Shown: positions 30,693-39,411 of the stretch, piece after piece
Layout of the letters: the number at the start of each line of letters is the position of its first letter
Position numbering within the stretch: the first letter of the stretch is position 1
Assembly (NCBI RefSeq): GCF_014652935.1
Contig: NZ_BMZT01000003.1
Coordinates: 186,001-250,000, forward strand
DNA: 64,000 nt
Source: Luteimonas padinae
GTDB taxonomy: Bacteria > Pseudomonadota > Gammaproteobacteria > Xanthomonadales > Xanthomonadaceae
Direction of reading: 5' to 3'
Translations under genes and position numbers: made by a program
The notes under the pieces: generated by a model
What the model was told of the DNA's origin: nothing
The model's database searches: none
The model's input: the letters and a program-made list of their open reading frames with translations, nothing else

Positions 30693-31397
30693 TCAGGCCG
30701 TGGTATTGGTGTCGTCGGCCTTCTCGCGCGGCGGCAGGTTGTCCTCGCCGCGCACCATGAACCAGATGTTCTCGGCGATGTTGGTGGCGTGGTCGCCGAT
30801 GCGCTCGAGGTTCTTGGCCATGAACAGCAGGTGGGTGCAGCCGGTGATCGCGCGCGCGTCCTCCATCATGTAGGTCAGGAGTTCGCGGAACAGGCGGGTG
30901 TACTCGGCGTCGAGCGCGGCGTCGCGGTCGCGGACCACCTGCGCGGCCTCGGGATCGTGGTTGACGTACGCCTCGAGCACGTCGCGCACCTGGCGCACGG
31001 CGAGCGCGCCGACGTGCTTCAGGCCGCTGGCCACGGGCAGTGCCGGCGCCTGGTTCAGCGCGATCGAGCGCTTGGCGATGTTGGCGGCGTAGTCGCCGAT
31101 GCGCTCGATGTCGGACACGATGCGCAGCGCCGCCAGGATCTCGCGCAGGTCGCGCGCCAGCGGGCCGCGCAGCGAGAGCTTCATCGCGTCGTGGCTGACC
31201 TCGCGCTCGAGCGCGTCGATCGCCTCGTCGTTGGCGACGATGTGGCCGGCGGCGCGGTCGTCGCGGCGCTCCACCACGTCCAGCGCGGCCTCTAGCTGGG
31301 CGACGGCAAGCTCGCCCATGCGCATGATCTCGCCGATCAGGCGCTGGCGCTCCTCGTCGTGGCTGCGGACGATGTGGTCGTTGGGGGTGTTGTTCAT
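30693..31397 (-). CDS. phoU: Phosphate signalling protein PhoU
   Basis: PhoU links the Pst transporter to PhoR and keeps the Pho regulon off when phosphate is ample. 234 residues, two three-helix bundles; the conserved metal-binding motifs appear as [19 protein letters not shown] (first half) and [19 protein letters not shown] (second half). ATG 31397 overlaps the pstB stop codon (ATGA), so translation is coupled. It is the last gene of pstSCAB-phoU. Confidence 0.96.
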   Translation of the reverse strand: MNNTPNDHIVRSHDEERQRLIGEIMRMGELAVAQLEAALDVVERRDDRAAGHIVANDEAIDALEREVSHDAMKLSLRGPLARDLREILAALRIVSDIERIGDYAANIAKRSIALNQAPALPVASGLKHVGALAVRQVRDVLEAYVNHDPEAAQVVRDRDAALDAEYTRLFRELLTYMMEDARAITGCTHLLFMAKNLERIGDHATNIAENIWFMVRGEDNLPPREKADDTNTTA

Positions 31398-32236
31398 CCG
31401 AACCGTCCGGTGATGTAGTCCTCGGTCTGCTGCTTCGAGGGGTTGGAGAAGATGGTCTCGGTCGTGTCGTGTTCGATCAGGTCGCCAAGGTACATGAAGG
31501 CGGTGAAGTCGGAGACGCGCGCGGCCTGCTGCATGTTGTGGGTGACGATCACGATCGTGTAGTCGAGCTTGAGCTCCTCGATCAGCTGCTCGATGCGGCT
31601 GGTCGAGATCGGATCCAGCGCCGAGGTCGGTTCGTCGAGCAGCAGCACTTCGGGCCTCAGCGCCACCGCGCGCGCGATGCACAGGCGCTGCTGCTGGCCG
31701 CCGGACAGGCCCAGGGCGCTCTGGCCCAGCTTGTCCTTGACCTCGTCCCAGAGCGCGCCCTGGCGCAGCGCCGACTCCACCCGCGCGTCCATCTCCGCCT
31801 TCGACAGCTTCTCGTGGTGGCGGATGGCGTAGGCGATGTTCTCGTAGATCGTCATCGGGAACGGCACCGGCTTCTGGAACACCATGCCGACCTTCGAGCG
31901 CAGGCGGTTCATCGCGTACTTCGGCGACAGGATGTCCTCGCCGTCGAGCAGGATGCTGCCGCTGGCCACCTGGCCCGGGTACAGGGCATAGATGCGGTTG
32001 AACACGCGCAGCAGCGTCGACTTGCCGCAGCCCGAGGGCCCGATGAGCGCGGTCACGCGCTTTTCCGGGATCTCCATCGTCACGCCCTTGATCGCGTGGA
32101 ACTTGCCGTAGTGGAAGTCCAGCCCGCGCACCGAGAGCTTCACCGGCGCGGCGTCGTCGGCGGACCTGCGCGGAGCGGCGGTGGCAAGCCTGGCGCGTCC
32201 GGACTCGGTGGCGGCGGCGGCGGGGGCGTCGTTCAT
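31394..32236 (-). CDS. pstB: Phosphate ABC transporter ATP-binding protein
   Basis: The cytoplasmic ATPase of the high-affinity Pi importer. 280 residues with Walker [11 protein letters not shown]-loop FQKPVPFPM, signature [14 protein letters not shown], Walker [13 protein letters not shown] and the H-loop IVTHNMQQA. An Ala-rich N-terminal segment (about 1-35) precedes the ABC domain, longer than in E. coli (257 residues). ATG 32236 was chosen; an in-frame ATG at 32269, overlapping the pstA end, is an alternative, and neither has a strong ribosome-binding site. Confidence 0.95.
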   Translation of the reverse strand: MNDAPAAAATESGRARLATAAPRRSADDAAPVKLSVRGLDFHYGKFHAIKGVTMEIPEKRVTALIGPSGCGKSTLLRVFNRIYALYPGQVASGSILLDGEDILSPKYAMNRLRSKVGMVFQKPVPFPMTIYENIAYAIRHHEKLSKAEMDARVESALRQGALWDEVKDKLGQSALGLSGGQQQRLCIARAVALRPEVLLLDEPTSALDPISTSRIEQLIEELKLDYTIVIVTHNMQQAARVSDFTAFMYLGDLIEHDTTETIFSNPSKQQTEDYITGRFG

Positions 32237-32261
32237 CGGAAGGGTCCAGGAGTGGGTCGGG

Positions 32262-33128
32262 TCAGTCATGGGTGACGCGCTTGCGGAGCAGCAGCGCACG
32301 CGCGCCGAGGCTGATGAGGAGCACGAAGGTGGTCAGCACCAGGGCGCCGGCCCAGGCCAGCTGCTGCCAGGTCTCGTACGGGCTGCCGGCGAACTGGTAC
32401 ATCACCACCGGCACGCTGGCCATCGGCTGCATGACGTTGCTGTTCCAGTACAGGTTGCCGAAGGCGGTGAACAGCAGCGGCGCGGTCTCGCCGCTGATGC
32501 GCGCCAGCGACAGCAGGATGCCGGTGACGATGCCCGCCGAGGCGCTGCGGTAGAGCACCTGCACGATCACCTTCCACTGCGGCACGCCCAGCGACAGCGC
32601 CGCCTCGCGCATCTGCGCCGGCACCAGCCGCAGCATCTCGTCGGTGGTGCGCAGCACCACCGGCAGCACGATGAAGGCCAGCGCCACCGCGCCGGCGAAG
32701 GCGGAGAAGCTGCCGCCGGTGTTCATCACCAGCAGGGTGTAGACGAACAGGCCGAGCACGATCGAGGGTGCCGACAGCAGGATGTCGTTGACGAAGCGCA
32801 CGACCGTGGCCGCGCGGCTGGCCGCGCCGTACTCGGCCAGCCAGGTGCCCGCGGCCACGCCCAGCGGCGCGCCGATCACGATCGCCAGTCCACACATCAC
32901 CGCCGAGCCGAACAGCGCGTTGCGCAGGCCGCCCTCGGCCATCGGCGGCGGGGTGTCGCGGGTGAAGAGCTCCCAGTTGATGCCGGTGATGCCCTTGGAC
33001 ACCAGGGTCCACAGGATCCAGCCCAGGAACAGCAGGCCGACGACCGCGGCCACGCAGGACAGCGACAACGCGACGACATTGGTGATGCGGCGGCGCAGGT
33101 ACAGCCGCCCGGAGACCTCGGCGGACAT
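32262..33128 (-). CDS. pstA: Phosphate ABC transporter permease PstA
   Basis: Inner-membrane permease, 288 residues, six predicted helices (first [20 protein letters not shown]), with the binding-protein-dependent transport loop near [20 protein letters not shown]. It pairs with PstC. The ATG shares one base with the pstC stop codon (TGATG), so the two are coupled. Confidence 0.95.
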   Translation of the reverse strand: MSAEVSGRLYLRRRITNVVALSLSCVAAVVGLLFLGWILWTLVSKGITGINWELFTRDTPPPMAEGGLRNALFGSAVMCGLAIVIGAPLGVAAGTWLAEYGAASRAATVVRFVNDILLSAPSIVLGLFVYTLLVMNTGGSFSAFAGAVALAFIVLPVVLRTTDEMLRLVPAQMREAALSLGVPQWKVIVQVLYRSASAGIVTGILLSLARISGETAPLLFTAFGNLYWNSNVMQPMASVPVVMYQFAGSPYETWQQLAWAGALVLTTFVLLISLGARALLLRKRVTHD

Positions 33129-34096
33129 CAGTTGCCCTCCCTGCGCGCCAGCCGCGCGAGCATCAGCCGCGCCAGCGCCAGCACCACGAAGGTCACGATG
33201 AAGAGGACGAAGCCCAGCAGCAGCAGCGCCGAGCGGTAGGTCTCGGTGGCCTCGCCGAAGTCGTTGGCGATCAGCGCGGCGATGGTGGTGCCGGGCTCGA
33301 GCAGCGAAGGCGTCAGGCGCACGCTGTTGCCGACCACGAAGGCCACGGCCATGGTCTCGCCCAGCGCGCGGCCGAGGCCGAGGAACACGCCGCCGATCAC
33401 CGCCGAGCGGGTGTAGGGCAGCACGATGTCCCAGGACACCTCCCAGCGCGTGGAGCCCAGCGCGTAGGCGGACTCCTTCAGTCGCGTGGGCACCGTCAGG
33501 AACACCTCACGCATCACCGAAGTGATGAAGGGCACCACCATGATCGCCAGCACCAGGCCGGCGGTCAGCACGCCGATGCCCAGCGGCGGGCCCTGGAACA
33601 GGATGCCGAGGCCGGGAATGGTGCCCAGGTGCTCGTTGAGCCAGGGCGTCACGTGGCGGGTCATCACCGGCACCAGCACGAACAGGCCCCACATGCCGTA
33701 GATAATCGACGGGATGCCGGCCAGCAGCTCGATCGCCGCGCTCACCGGGCCGCGCATCCAGCGCGGCGCCACTTCGGTCAGGAACACCGCGATGCCGAAG
33801 CTCACCGGCACCGCGAGCAACATGGCGATGACGGCGGTGACCACGGTGCCGTAGATCGGCGCCAGCGCGCCGTAGCGGTTCTCCACCGGATTCCATTCCG
33901 CGGAGAAGAAGAACGACAGGCCCTGCGACTGCAGGGCTTCGCGGCCGCCCCAGAGCATCGAGAGCATGGCGCTGGCCAGGGCCAGCAGCACGAACACGAC
34001 GGTGCCGAAGAGGGCGTAGCGGAACCAGCGGTCGGCGCGTGCGTCGCGGAGGTCGCGGCGGCCGGGCGCGGAGGCGGTCAGGGCGGTGGCGTTCAT
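33128..34096 (-). CDS. pstC: Phosphate ABC transporter permease PstC
   Basis: Inner-membrane permease, 322 residues. A cytoplasmic N-terminus is followed by helix YALFGTVVFVLLALASAML, the periplasmic segment FFFSAEWNPVENRYGALAPI typical of PstC, and the EAA-like loop KESAYALGSTRWEVSWDIVL. It forms the channel with PstA. It starts at ATG 34096, 54 nt after pstS. Confidence 0.95.
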   Translation of the reverse strand: MNATALTASAPGRRDLRDARADRWFRYALFGTVVFVLLALASAMLSMLWGGREALQSQGLSFFFSAEWNPVENRYGALAPIYGTVVTAVIAMLLAVPVSFGIAVFLTEVAPRWMRGPVSAAIELLAGIPSIIYGMWGLFVLVPVMTRHVTPWLNEHLGTIPGLGILFQGPPLGIGVLTAGLVLAIMVVPFITSVMREVFLTVPTRLKESAYALGSTRWEVSWDIVLPYTRSAVIGGVFLGLGRALGETMAVAFVVGNSVRLTPSLLEPGTTIAALIANDFGEATETYRSALLLLGFVLFIVTFVVLALARLMLARLARREGN

Positions 34097-34150
34097 CGGT
34101 GTCCCGGGGGCTGGAGGATGCCCGCCGCGGGTGCGGCGGGCACGGTCGCC

Positions 34151-35233
34151 TTACTGGCCCTGCTGGAACTCGGCGGCCCAGTACGCCTCGATCTGCTGCA
34201 CGAGCTCGGCGGGCAGCGGCACGTAGTGCAGCTCGCTGGCCTGGGCCTGGCCCTCTTCGAAGGCCCACTTGAAGAACTCCAGCGCGGCTTGGCTGCGCGA
34301 CGGGTCCTTCGGCTGCTTCGGCATCAGCATGAAGTTGGTCGCGGTGATCGGCCAGGACTCCGCGCCCGGGGCGTTGGTGATGACGAGGTTGAAGTCGCTG
34401 GCCGAGGCCCAGTCCGCGGTGCGCGCGGCGGCGGCGAAGCTTTCGGCGCTGGGTTCGACGAAGTTGCCCTCGGCGTTCTGCAGCGACGCGTAGGGCATGG
34501 TGTTCTGCAGCGCATAGGCCAGCTCGACGTAGCCGATCGCGCCCTGGATCTGCTGCACGTAGGAGGCCACGCCCTCGTTGCCCTTGCCGCCGACGCCAAG
34601 CGGCCACGACACCGAGGTGCCTTCGCCGACCTGCGCCTTCCAGTCGGCGCTGACCTTGGACAGGTAGTTGGTGAAGTTGAAGCTGGTGCCCGAGCCGTCG
34701 GAGCGGTGGACGATGCTGATCTTGCCGTCGGGCAGGGCCAGGCCGGGGTTCAGGCCGGCGATCTCGGGCGCGTTCCAGGTCGTGACCTTGCCAAGGAAGA
34801 TGTCGGCCAGCAGCGGGCCGGTGAGCTTCAGCGCACCGGGCGCCAGGCCGTCGATGTTCACCACCGGCACCACGCCGCCGATGGCCGAGGGGAACTGGCC
34901 GAGGTTGGCCTCGGCGAGCTCCTCGCTCGACAGCGGCTTGTCGCTGGAGCCGAAGTCGACCGTGCCGGCCTTGACCTGGGCGATGCCGCCGCCGGAGCCG
35001 ATGGACTGGTAGTTGACCTGGCGGCCGGTGGCGGCGTTGTAGTCGGCCGACCACTTCGAGACCAGCGGGTAGATGAACGAGGCGCCCGCGCCGGACACCT
35101 GGGTGGCGACGCGCTCGCCCGCGGCATCCGCGCCGGCCGTGGCCGAAGGGTCGCCCGAGGGCTGGCAGGCCGCGACGAACAGCGCCGAGGCGAGGGCGAG
35201 CGAAGCGATTCGCAGCTTGGGGAAGGTGGTCAT
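34151..35233 (-). CDS. pstS: Phosphate-binding lipoprotein PstS
   Basis: Periplasmic Pi receptor, 360 residues. The lipobox LFVAACQ puts Cys23 as the lipidated residue, unlike soluble E. coli PstS. Pi-binding segments are SGAGASFIYPLVSKW near the N-terminus, SIGSGGGIAQ, DFGSSDKPL, HRSDGSGTSFNFTNYL and the C-terminal hinge. It is the first gene of the operon and carries the Pho box upstream. The ATG at 35233 has no strong ribosome-binding site but a normal signal peptide. Confidence 0.96.
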   Translation of the reverse strand: MTTFPKLRIASLALASALFVAACQPSGDPSATAGADAAGERVATQVSGAGASFIYPLVSKWSADYNAATGRQVNYQSIGSGGGIAQVKAGTVDFGSSDKPLSSEELAEANLGQFPSAIGGVVPVVNIDGLAPGALKLTGPLLADIFLGKVTTWNAPEIAGLNPGLALPDGKISIVHRSDGSGTSFNFTNYLSKVSADWKAQVGEGTSVSWPLGVGGKGNEGVASYVQQIQGAIGYVELAYALQNTMPYASLQNAEGNFVEPSAESFAAAARTADWASASDFNLVITNAPGAESWPITATNFMLMPKQPKDPSRSQAALEFFKWAFEEGQAQASELHYVPLPAELVQQIEAYWAAEFQQGQ

Positions 35234-35289
35234 GGCGGATTCCGTTGTGGGCGAGGAGCCGTAAGCGGCTTGCGCACATTGGATGATGT

Positions 35290-35311
35290 TTTTATGACAG
35301 CTTCATGACGA
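35290..35311 (-). promoter_or_regulatory. Pho box of pstS
   Basis: On the minus strand two 11-nt repeats TCGTCAT-GAAG and CTGTCAT-AAAA (35311-35290), matching the PhoB direct-repeat consensus, followed by ACATCATC as a possible -10. It lies about 57 nt before the pstS ATG and predicts PhoB control of pstSCAB-phoU. Confidence 0.75.
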
Positions 35312-35347
35312 GTCGTGTCACGCCTGGGCCGGGCGGCGGCGTGCGCG

Positions 35348-35373
35348 AAAAAGAACGGGCCCCGGAGGGCCCG
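35348..35373 (-). terminator. Rho-independent terminator, minus strand
   Basis: CGGGCCC/GGGCCCG with loop TCCG, followed on the minus strand by TTCTTTTT. It lies between pstS and the upstream Mrr-like gene and would end transcripts from the minus strand. Confidence 0.8.
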
Positions 35374-35478
35374 CAAAATGAAGCGTTTACAGCCAGGAGA
35401 CGAGGAGGATGACCTGGGGCCGCCGCGGGCCGGAACGCTCCCCGGCGGGCCTCGCGGAGCATTTCACGCTCTGGCGGT
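35348..35478 (-). ncRNA. Candidate Pho-regulated small RNA
   Basis: About 130 nt on the minus strand, bounded by a Pho-box-like promoter (35516-35485) and the terminator at 35348-35373. It contains a C/U-rich GTCATCCTCCTCGTCTCCTGG (35414-35394) that is complementary to Shine-Dalgarno sequences, like the seed regions of C-rich bacterial sRNAs. No convincing ORF lies in it. All this is read from sequence; expression is inferred. Confidence 0.4.
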
Positions 35479-35498
35479 GACCCGATGATGTCGGTCCG

Positions 35499-35516
35499 GT
35501 GACGCCTGCATGACAG
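35499..35516 (-). promoter_or_regulatory. Second Pho-box-like repeat
   Basis: CTGTCAT-GCAG-GCGTCAC on the minus strand keeps the 11-nt period of PhoB sites; the second half-site has two mismatches. The octamer ACATCATC follows (35491-35484), as it also does after the pstS Pho box. It does not face an annotated gene but the candidate small RNA. Confidence 0.45.
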
Positions 35517-35532
35517 GCGGTCAGGGCTGCCC

Positions 35533-36489
35533 TCAGTAGCTCCGGCACTGCCGGAACCGCACCGGCCGGTCGCTGCCGGGCGGCGGCGTCAGCTGGATCC
35601 TGGAGGCGGCCAGGGCGGGGTAGCGTTCGACCAGCGGGCAGATCTTCGCCACGGGATCCTCGCGGGTGTCGGCGAGGATCACTTCCAGGGTGGAGGCGGT
35701 GGTCCACAGCGTGGTCGCCACCATCGGCAGGGTGGTGATCGCCGCCGCGAGCTCGCGGCGCTGCCGTTCCAGGGTGGCGGCATCCGGGTCGGCCACGGGC
35801 CCGGCGGTGGCGGTGTCGCCGCTGGCTCCGTCAACGGGCGCGCGGGCTGCGGTGGGGCCGGCTGCAGGGGGCCGGGTGTCCGCCGGGCCTGAACGGGAGG
35901 CGACGTCCGGCGTGGGCACCAGCGCGAACACGGCGACGCCCACGATCAGCGCCAGCAGCCATCCCGCCAGGCTGCGCTCGCGTGCGCGCCTGGCCGAGGC
36001 TTCGGTGATCGGATCCAGGACCGTCGCCGGCAGCAGCGGGCGCAGCTCGGGCCACAGGGTGGCCCCGTCGAGCAGCTCGATCGGCTGGCGGTGCGCGGCG
36101 CTGCGTGCTTCGCCGTCGATGCGTCCCTGGGTGACCAGCAGCCCGCCCGCGGCGCCGGCCAGCCGCATGGCCTCCAACAGCGCCGCCACCGCCGGCCGGC
36201 CGAGCACGAAGGAGCTGCCGTGCTTCGCCGACAGCAGCCAGTGTTCGCCATCGCGGACCAGGGTGTAGTCGTCGTCGCCGGCCGGGGCGTCGCGGTCGAC
36301 CAGACGATGGTACCCGCGGCGGTCCAGGGCCTCGAGCACGAGGCGGATGAAGACGCGCCAGGACATCGCCGACAGCGCGGCGATCCCGGCCTCGGTGTCG
36401 TGCCGCCGCCGCAGCGGCCCGTGCGCGAACCAGGTCGTGATGCCTCCCACCGCCAGCGCGGCGGCGATCGCCAGCAGCCACTGCAGCAT
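35533..36489 (-). CDS. Membrane protein with Mrr-type restriction-endonuclease-like domain
   Basis: 318 residues: one membrane helix at the N-terminus (LLAIAAALAVGGITTWFA), a domain (about 45-165) resembling the Mrr/PD-(D/E)XK fold in WRVFIRLVLEALDRRGY, DYTLVRDGEHWLLSAKHG and GGLLVTQGRID, a second helix (WLLALIVGVAVFALV), then a Pro/Ala-rich stretch and a small C-terminal domain with two Cys. The catalytic lysine motif reads SAK instead of Q/E-x-K, so nuclease activity is doubtful. It could act in DNA- or protein-related membrane functions. AGGGG precedes ATG 36489. It is followed by a PHA-type small gene upstream. Confidence 0.7.
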   Translation of the reverse strand: MLQWLLAIAAALAVGGITTWFAHGPLRRRHDTEAGIAALSAMSWRVFIRLVLEALDRRGYHRLVDRDAPAGDDDYTLVRDGEHWLLSAKHGSSFVLGRPAVAALLEAMRLAGAAGGLLVTQGRIDGEARSAAHRQPIELLDGATLWPELRPLLPATVLDPITEASARRARERSLAGWLLALIVGVAVFALVPTPDVASRSGPADTRPPAAGPTAARAPVDGASGDTATAGPVADPDAATLERQRRELAAAITTLPMVATTLWTTASTLEVILADTREDPVAKICPLVERYPALAASRIQLTPPPGSDRPVRFRQCRSY

Positions 36490-36556
36490 GCCGTACCCCT
36501 GTTCCCGGACCCTGCCGGGAATATAGACGCAAGACGCCGCCGCGCGCGCGGCGGAC

Positions 36557-36832
36557 TCAGGCGAAGTGCTTGTCCAGCACCCGCCGGATCTCGGACTCGA
36601 TCGGCCCCTGCATCGCCGACAGCAGGAAGCCCAGCTCGGCCTGCACGCGCACCGCGCCGGGCAGCAGCGCGATGCGGCCGTCGACGCCGGCGCGGCTGAA
36701 GTGCAGCGCATCGCCCTGCCACTGGCAGTCCACGCCGAAGCGCTCCACCAGCTTGTCGGCCACCTGCTGCACGGCCTCGCGTGCGCGGGGAGGGGGCAGC
36801 GCGTGGGCGTGCTGGATGTCGATGCCGGCCAT
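36557..36832 (-). CDS. PHA-granule-type regulatory protein (PHA_gran_rgn family)
   Basis: 91 residues (MAGIDIQHAHALPPPRAREA...), matching the small family annotated as polyhydroxyalkanoic acid system protein: an alpha-beta fold with ADKLVERFGVDCQWQGDALHFS and the C-terminal ESEIRRVLDKHFA. The name stems from association with PHA granules in some bacteria; there are no phaC or phaZ genes in this window, so the role here is open. It is divergent from the FHA gene. Confidence 0.8.
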   Translation of the reverse strand: MAGIDIQHAHALPPPRAREAVQQVADKLVERFGVDCQWQGDALHFSRAGVDGRIALLPGAVRVQAELGFLLSAMQGPIESEIRRVLDKHFA

Positions 36833-36916
36833 GCTGGGTCCGCCAAAGGTGGGACTACATTCTGGAGCCGCGCAGGCGGCGATCCAAGGGGCCGTGCGTG
36901 ATAGATTCCACCGCGC

Positions 36917-37699
36917 ATGGATACCCTCAGGCTGCGCTTCGACTCCGCCGACGACGACCACCCGCTGTCCGTCGGCGTGCATGGCGTGGGTCGGCCGCAC
37001 GACGGCGCCGGCCTCGCTCCGGTCGAATCGTCGCCGCTGGTGAACTTCTGCGTCGACCGTCGCGGCGTGTGGCTGACGGTGCCGGAGGGCACGCGCGGCG
37101 TGCACGTCAACGGCAGGCCGGTGCTGCGCATGGCGATGCTGCGCGTGGGCGATTCCGTCTTCGTCGATGGCAGCGGCATCCGCGTGGTCGCGTCGCGTCC
37201 GCCAACGCAGCCCGCAGGCGGCTTCGGCGACAGCACCGGCGAGTCCGGCGACGTGCGCATCGTGCTGCGCGGCGTCGGCGGCCGCTACCACGGCCGCTGC
37301 CTGACGCTCGAGCGGCCGCGCCTGGTCGGGCGCGCGCCCGAGGCCGACATCCGCATCGACGAACCCGCGTTCGCCGAGCGCCATGCGCGCCTGGAGCTGC
37401 TGCGCGGCGACGTCGTGCTGCGCGATCTCGGCTCCCCGGACGGCAGCCTGGTCAATGGCGAGCCGGTGCGCGATGCGGTGCTGCGGCCGGGCGACCAGGT
37501 CGTGTTCGACGCCCACCACCGGTTCGTGCTCGAGGCGCCGGTGGGGATCTTCGACCGGGCCGCGCGCGATGACGGCGACCCCGCTGAAGACACCGGGCCC
37601 GCGCGCGGCCGCAGCGTGATGCACCTGCCCTGGCTGGTGCTGGCCGCGGCCGTGCTGGCGGCACTGCTGGCGCTGCTACTGCTGTTCGGCACCGGCTGA
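36917..37699 (+). CDS. FHA-domain protein with C-terminal membrane anchor
   Basis: 260 residues. The FHA phosphothreonine-binding domain (about 113-210) shows LERPRLVGRAPEADIRIDEPA, the HARLE strand and DLGSPDGSLVNGEPV. The N-terminal part (about 1-95, with GVHVNGRPV and VGDSVFVDG) looks like a second, degenerate FHA-like fold. A single helix at the extreme C-terminus (LPWLVLAAAVLAALLALLLLF) suggests tail anchoring in the inner membrane. No kinase, phosphatase or type VI secretion gene is near. Its 3' end overlaps the convergent msrQ by 24 bp. Start at ATG 36917, after an ATAGATT possible -10. Confidence 0.85.
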   Translation: MDTLRLRFDSADDDHPLSVGVHGVGRPHDGAGLAPVESSPLVNFCVDRRGVWLTVPEGTRGVHVNGRPVLRMAMLRVGDSVFVDGSGIRVVASRPPTQPAGGFGDSTGESGDVRIVLRGVGGRYHGRCLTLERPRLVGRAPEADIRIDEPAFAERHARLELLRGDVVLRDLGSPDGSLVNGEPVRDAVLRPGDQVVFDAHHRFVLEAPVGIFDRAARDDGDPAEDTGPARGRSVMHLPWLVLAAAVLAALLALLLLFGTG

Positions 37700-38308
37700 G
37701 GCCGGCGCACGGTGACGTGCGCGCGGCTGGCGCCGTCGCATCAGCCGCCATCCCAGCATGGCGGCGAGGATCGCCGCGTACAGCAGCGGTTCGCGGACGT
37801 CGGACTTCACCACCCACCAGAAGTGCAGCACCGCCAGCACCGCGACGGCGTACACCAGGCGATGCAGCCGGCCCCAGTTCCGTCCCAGCCGCCGCATCCA
37901 GCCGCGGGTCGAGGTCACCGCCAGCGGCACCAGCAACAGCCAGGCGGCGAAGCCCACGGTGATGTAGGGCCGCTCGGCGATCTCCGCGAACACCTGGCTC
38001 CACCAGCCGCGCAGGTCGAGCACCAGCCATGCGCAGAAGTGCAGGCTGGCATAGGCGAAGGCCCAGAGCCCGAGCAGGCGGCGGAAGCGCAGCAGCAGCG
38101 GCTGCCCCAGCAGCTGGCGCAGCGGCGTGATCGCCAGCGTCACCAGCAGCAGGCGCAGCGCCCAGAGCCCGAGCTCGTGCTCGATGGCCGCGACCGGGTC
38201 CGCGCCCAGTGCGTCGATGTCGGCCCCGCCGCCGACCTGCCAGGCTTTCCAGCCCAGCAGCGCCAGCGGCAGCAGCGCCGCGGCGTGCACCATCGCCTTG
38301 GCCGCCAC
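37676..38308 (-). CDS. msrQ: MsrQ haem-binding membrane subunit
   Basis: MsrQ (YedZ) passes quinol electrons to MsrP for periplasmic methionine-sulfoxide repair. 210 residues, about six helices, with the ferric-reductase-type FRRLLGLWAFAYASLHFCAW and GRNWGRLHRLVYAVAVLAVLHF segments carrying haem-ligand His. GTG 38308 was chosen over ATG 38293 because VAAKAMVHAAALLPL matches the family N-terminus and a GGGGGCG precedes it. It follows msrP by 28 nt. Confidence 0.92.
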   Translation of the reverse strand: MAAKAMVHAAALLPLALLGWKAWQVGGGADIDALGADPVAAIEHELGLWALRLLLVTLAITPLRQLLGQPLLLRFRRLLGLWAFAYASLHFCAWLVLDLRGWWSQVFAEIAERPYITVGFAAWLLLVPLAVTSTRGWMRRLGRNWGRLHRLVYAVAVLAVLHFWWVVKSDVREPLLYAAILAAMLGWRLMRRRQPRARHRAPASAGAEQQ

Positions 38309-38336
38309 GATCGCGCCCCCGCCGGGCGTCGCGCGC

Positions 38337-39305
38337 TCAGTACCAGCGCGCAAGGTCCATGCCCTGGTACAGCGAGGCGACCTGGTCGGCATAGCCGTTG
38401 AACGGCCGGGTGGGGATGCGGTCGGCGAACAGCCGGTTGCCGTCGCCGGCAATGCGGCGTTCGGTGGCCTGGCTCCAGCGCGGATGGTCCACCGCCGGGT
38501 TCACGTTGGCGAAGAAGCCGTACTCGCGCGGCTGCATGTCGTTCCACGAGGTACGCGGCGCCTTGCGCAGGAAGTCGATGGCCACGATCGACTTGATGCC
38601 CTTGAAGCCGTATTTCCACGGCACCACCAGTCGCAGCGGCGCGCCGTTCTGCTGCGGCAGCGGCTTGCCGTACATGCCGGTCGCCAACAGCGCCAGGGGA
38701 TGCATGGCCTCGTCGATGCGCAGGCCCTCGCGGTAGGGCCAGTCGAGGATCGGTGCGCGAATGCCCGGCATCTGGCGCGGGTCGGCCAGGGTGGTGAAGG
38801 CGACGAACTTCGCGTCCGCGGTCGGTTCGAAGCGCCTGAGCACCTTGCCCAGTGGCACGCCCAGCCAGGGGATCACCATCGACCAGCCTTCGACGCAGCG
38901 CATGCGGTAGACGCGCTCCTCCGGCACGAGGCCCTTGAGGAGGGTCTCCAGCGGCACGGTGCCGGGCTTTGCGCACTCGCCGCCGACGGCCACCGACCAG
39001 GGCGAGGTGACCAGCGTCTTGGCGGCGCGCGAGGGGTCGGCCTTGCCGCTGCCGAATTCGTAGAAGTTGTTGTACGAGGTCGCGTCCTCGTAGCGGGTCA
39101 TCGGCTCGTCGGTGCCGAAGCCCCCCGCACGCCGGCTGGCCGCGGCGCGCGGGACGTCCACGGGCGGAGGCGGTTCGCCGCGGCAACCGGCGATGGTGAG
39201 GGCGGGGGCGAAGGCCAAGGCCTTCAGCAGGCGGCGGCGGTCGCGGTAGACGTCTTCGCCGGTGATCCCGGACGCCGGCACCGGCGGCAAGCGGCATCGG
39301 GCCAT
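38337..39305 (-). CDS. msrP: Protein-methionine-sulfoxide reductase catalytic subunit MsrP
   Basis: Periplasmic molybdopterin enzyme (YedY) that reduces free and protein Met-SO formed by hypochlorous acid and other oxidants. 322 residues; a twin-arginine signal [10 protein letters not shown] (21-30) directs Tat export of the folded protein. The molybdenum ligand is Cys137 in [15 protein letters not shown], with ...[18 protein letters not shown] and the final ARWY. It lies upstream of msrQ. A minus-strand -10-like TAGGAT (39341-39336) and GAGGA before the ATG support this start. Confidence 0.95.
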   Translation of the reverse strand: MARCRLPPVPASGITGEDVYRDRRRLLKALAFAPALTIAGCRGEPPPPVDVPRAAASRRAGGFGTDEPMTRYEDATSYNNFYEFGSGKADPSRAAKTLVTSPWSVAVGGECAKPGTVPLETLLKGLVPEERVYRMRCVEGWSMVIPWLGVPLGKVLRRFEPTADAKFVAFTTLADPRQMPGIRAPILDWPYREGLRIDEAMHPLALLATGMYGKPLPQQNGAPLRLVVPWKYGFKGIKSIVAIDFLRKAPRTSWNDMQPREYGFFANVNPAVDHPRWSQATERRIAGDGNRLFADRIPTRPFNGYADQVASLYQGMDLARWY

Positions 39306-39411
39306 CGTGGATTCCTCGCGGGGGAGCGGGATTCCATCCTACGCGCGCGTCCGTGCATGCGCGGTGTTGCATTGCGGCATACTGGATCGCCCCATGACTC
39401 GAGGATCCGGG

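Noticed and set aside
35409-35480. 23-codon ORF on the plus strand with GAGGAGG next to its ATG
   Set aside because: The purine run is the complement of the candidate sRNA's C-rich segment; spacing to the ATG is too short and the peptide has no sign of conservation that I can check.
35387-35707. 106-codon frame between pstS and the Mrr-like gene
   Set aside because: Overlaps the 3' end of a better gene in another frame, and spans the Pho-box-like site.
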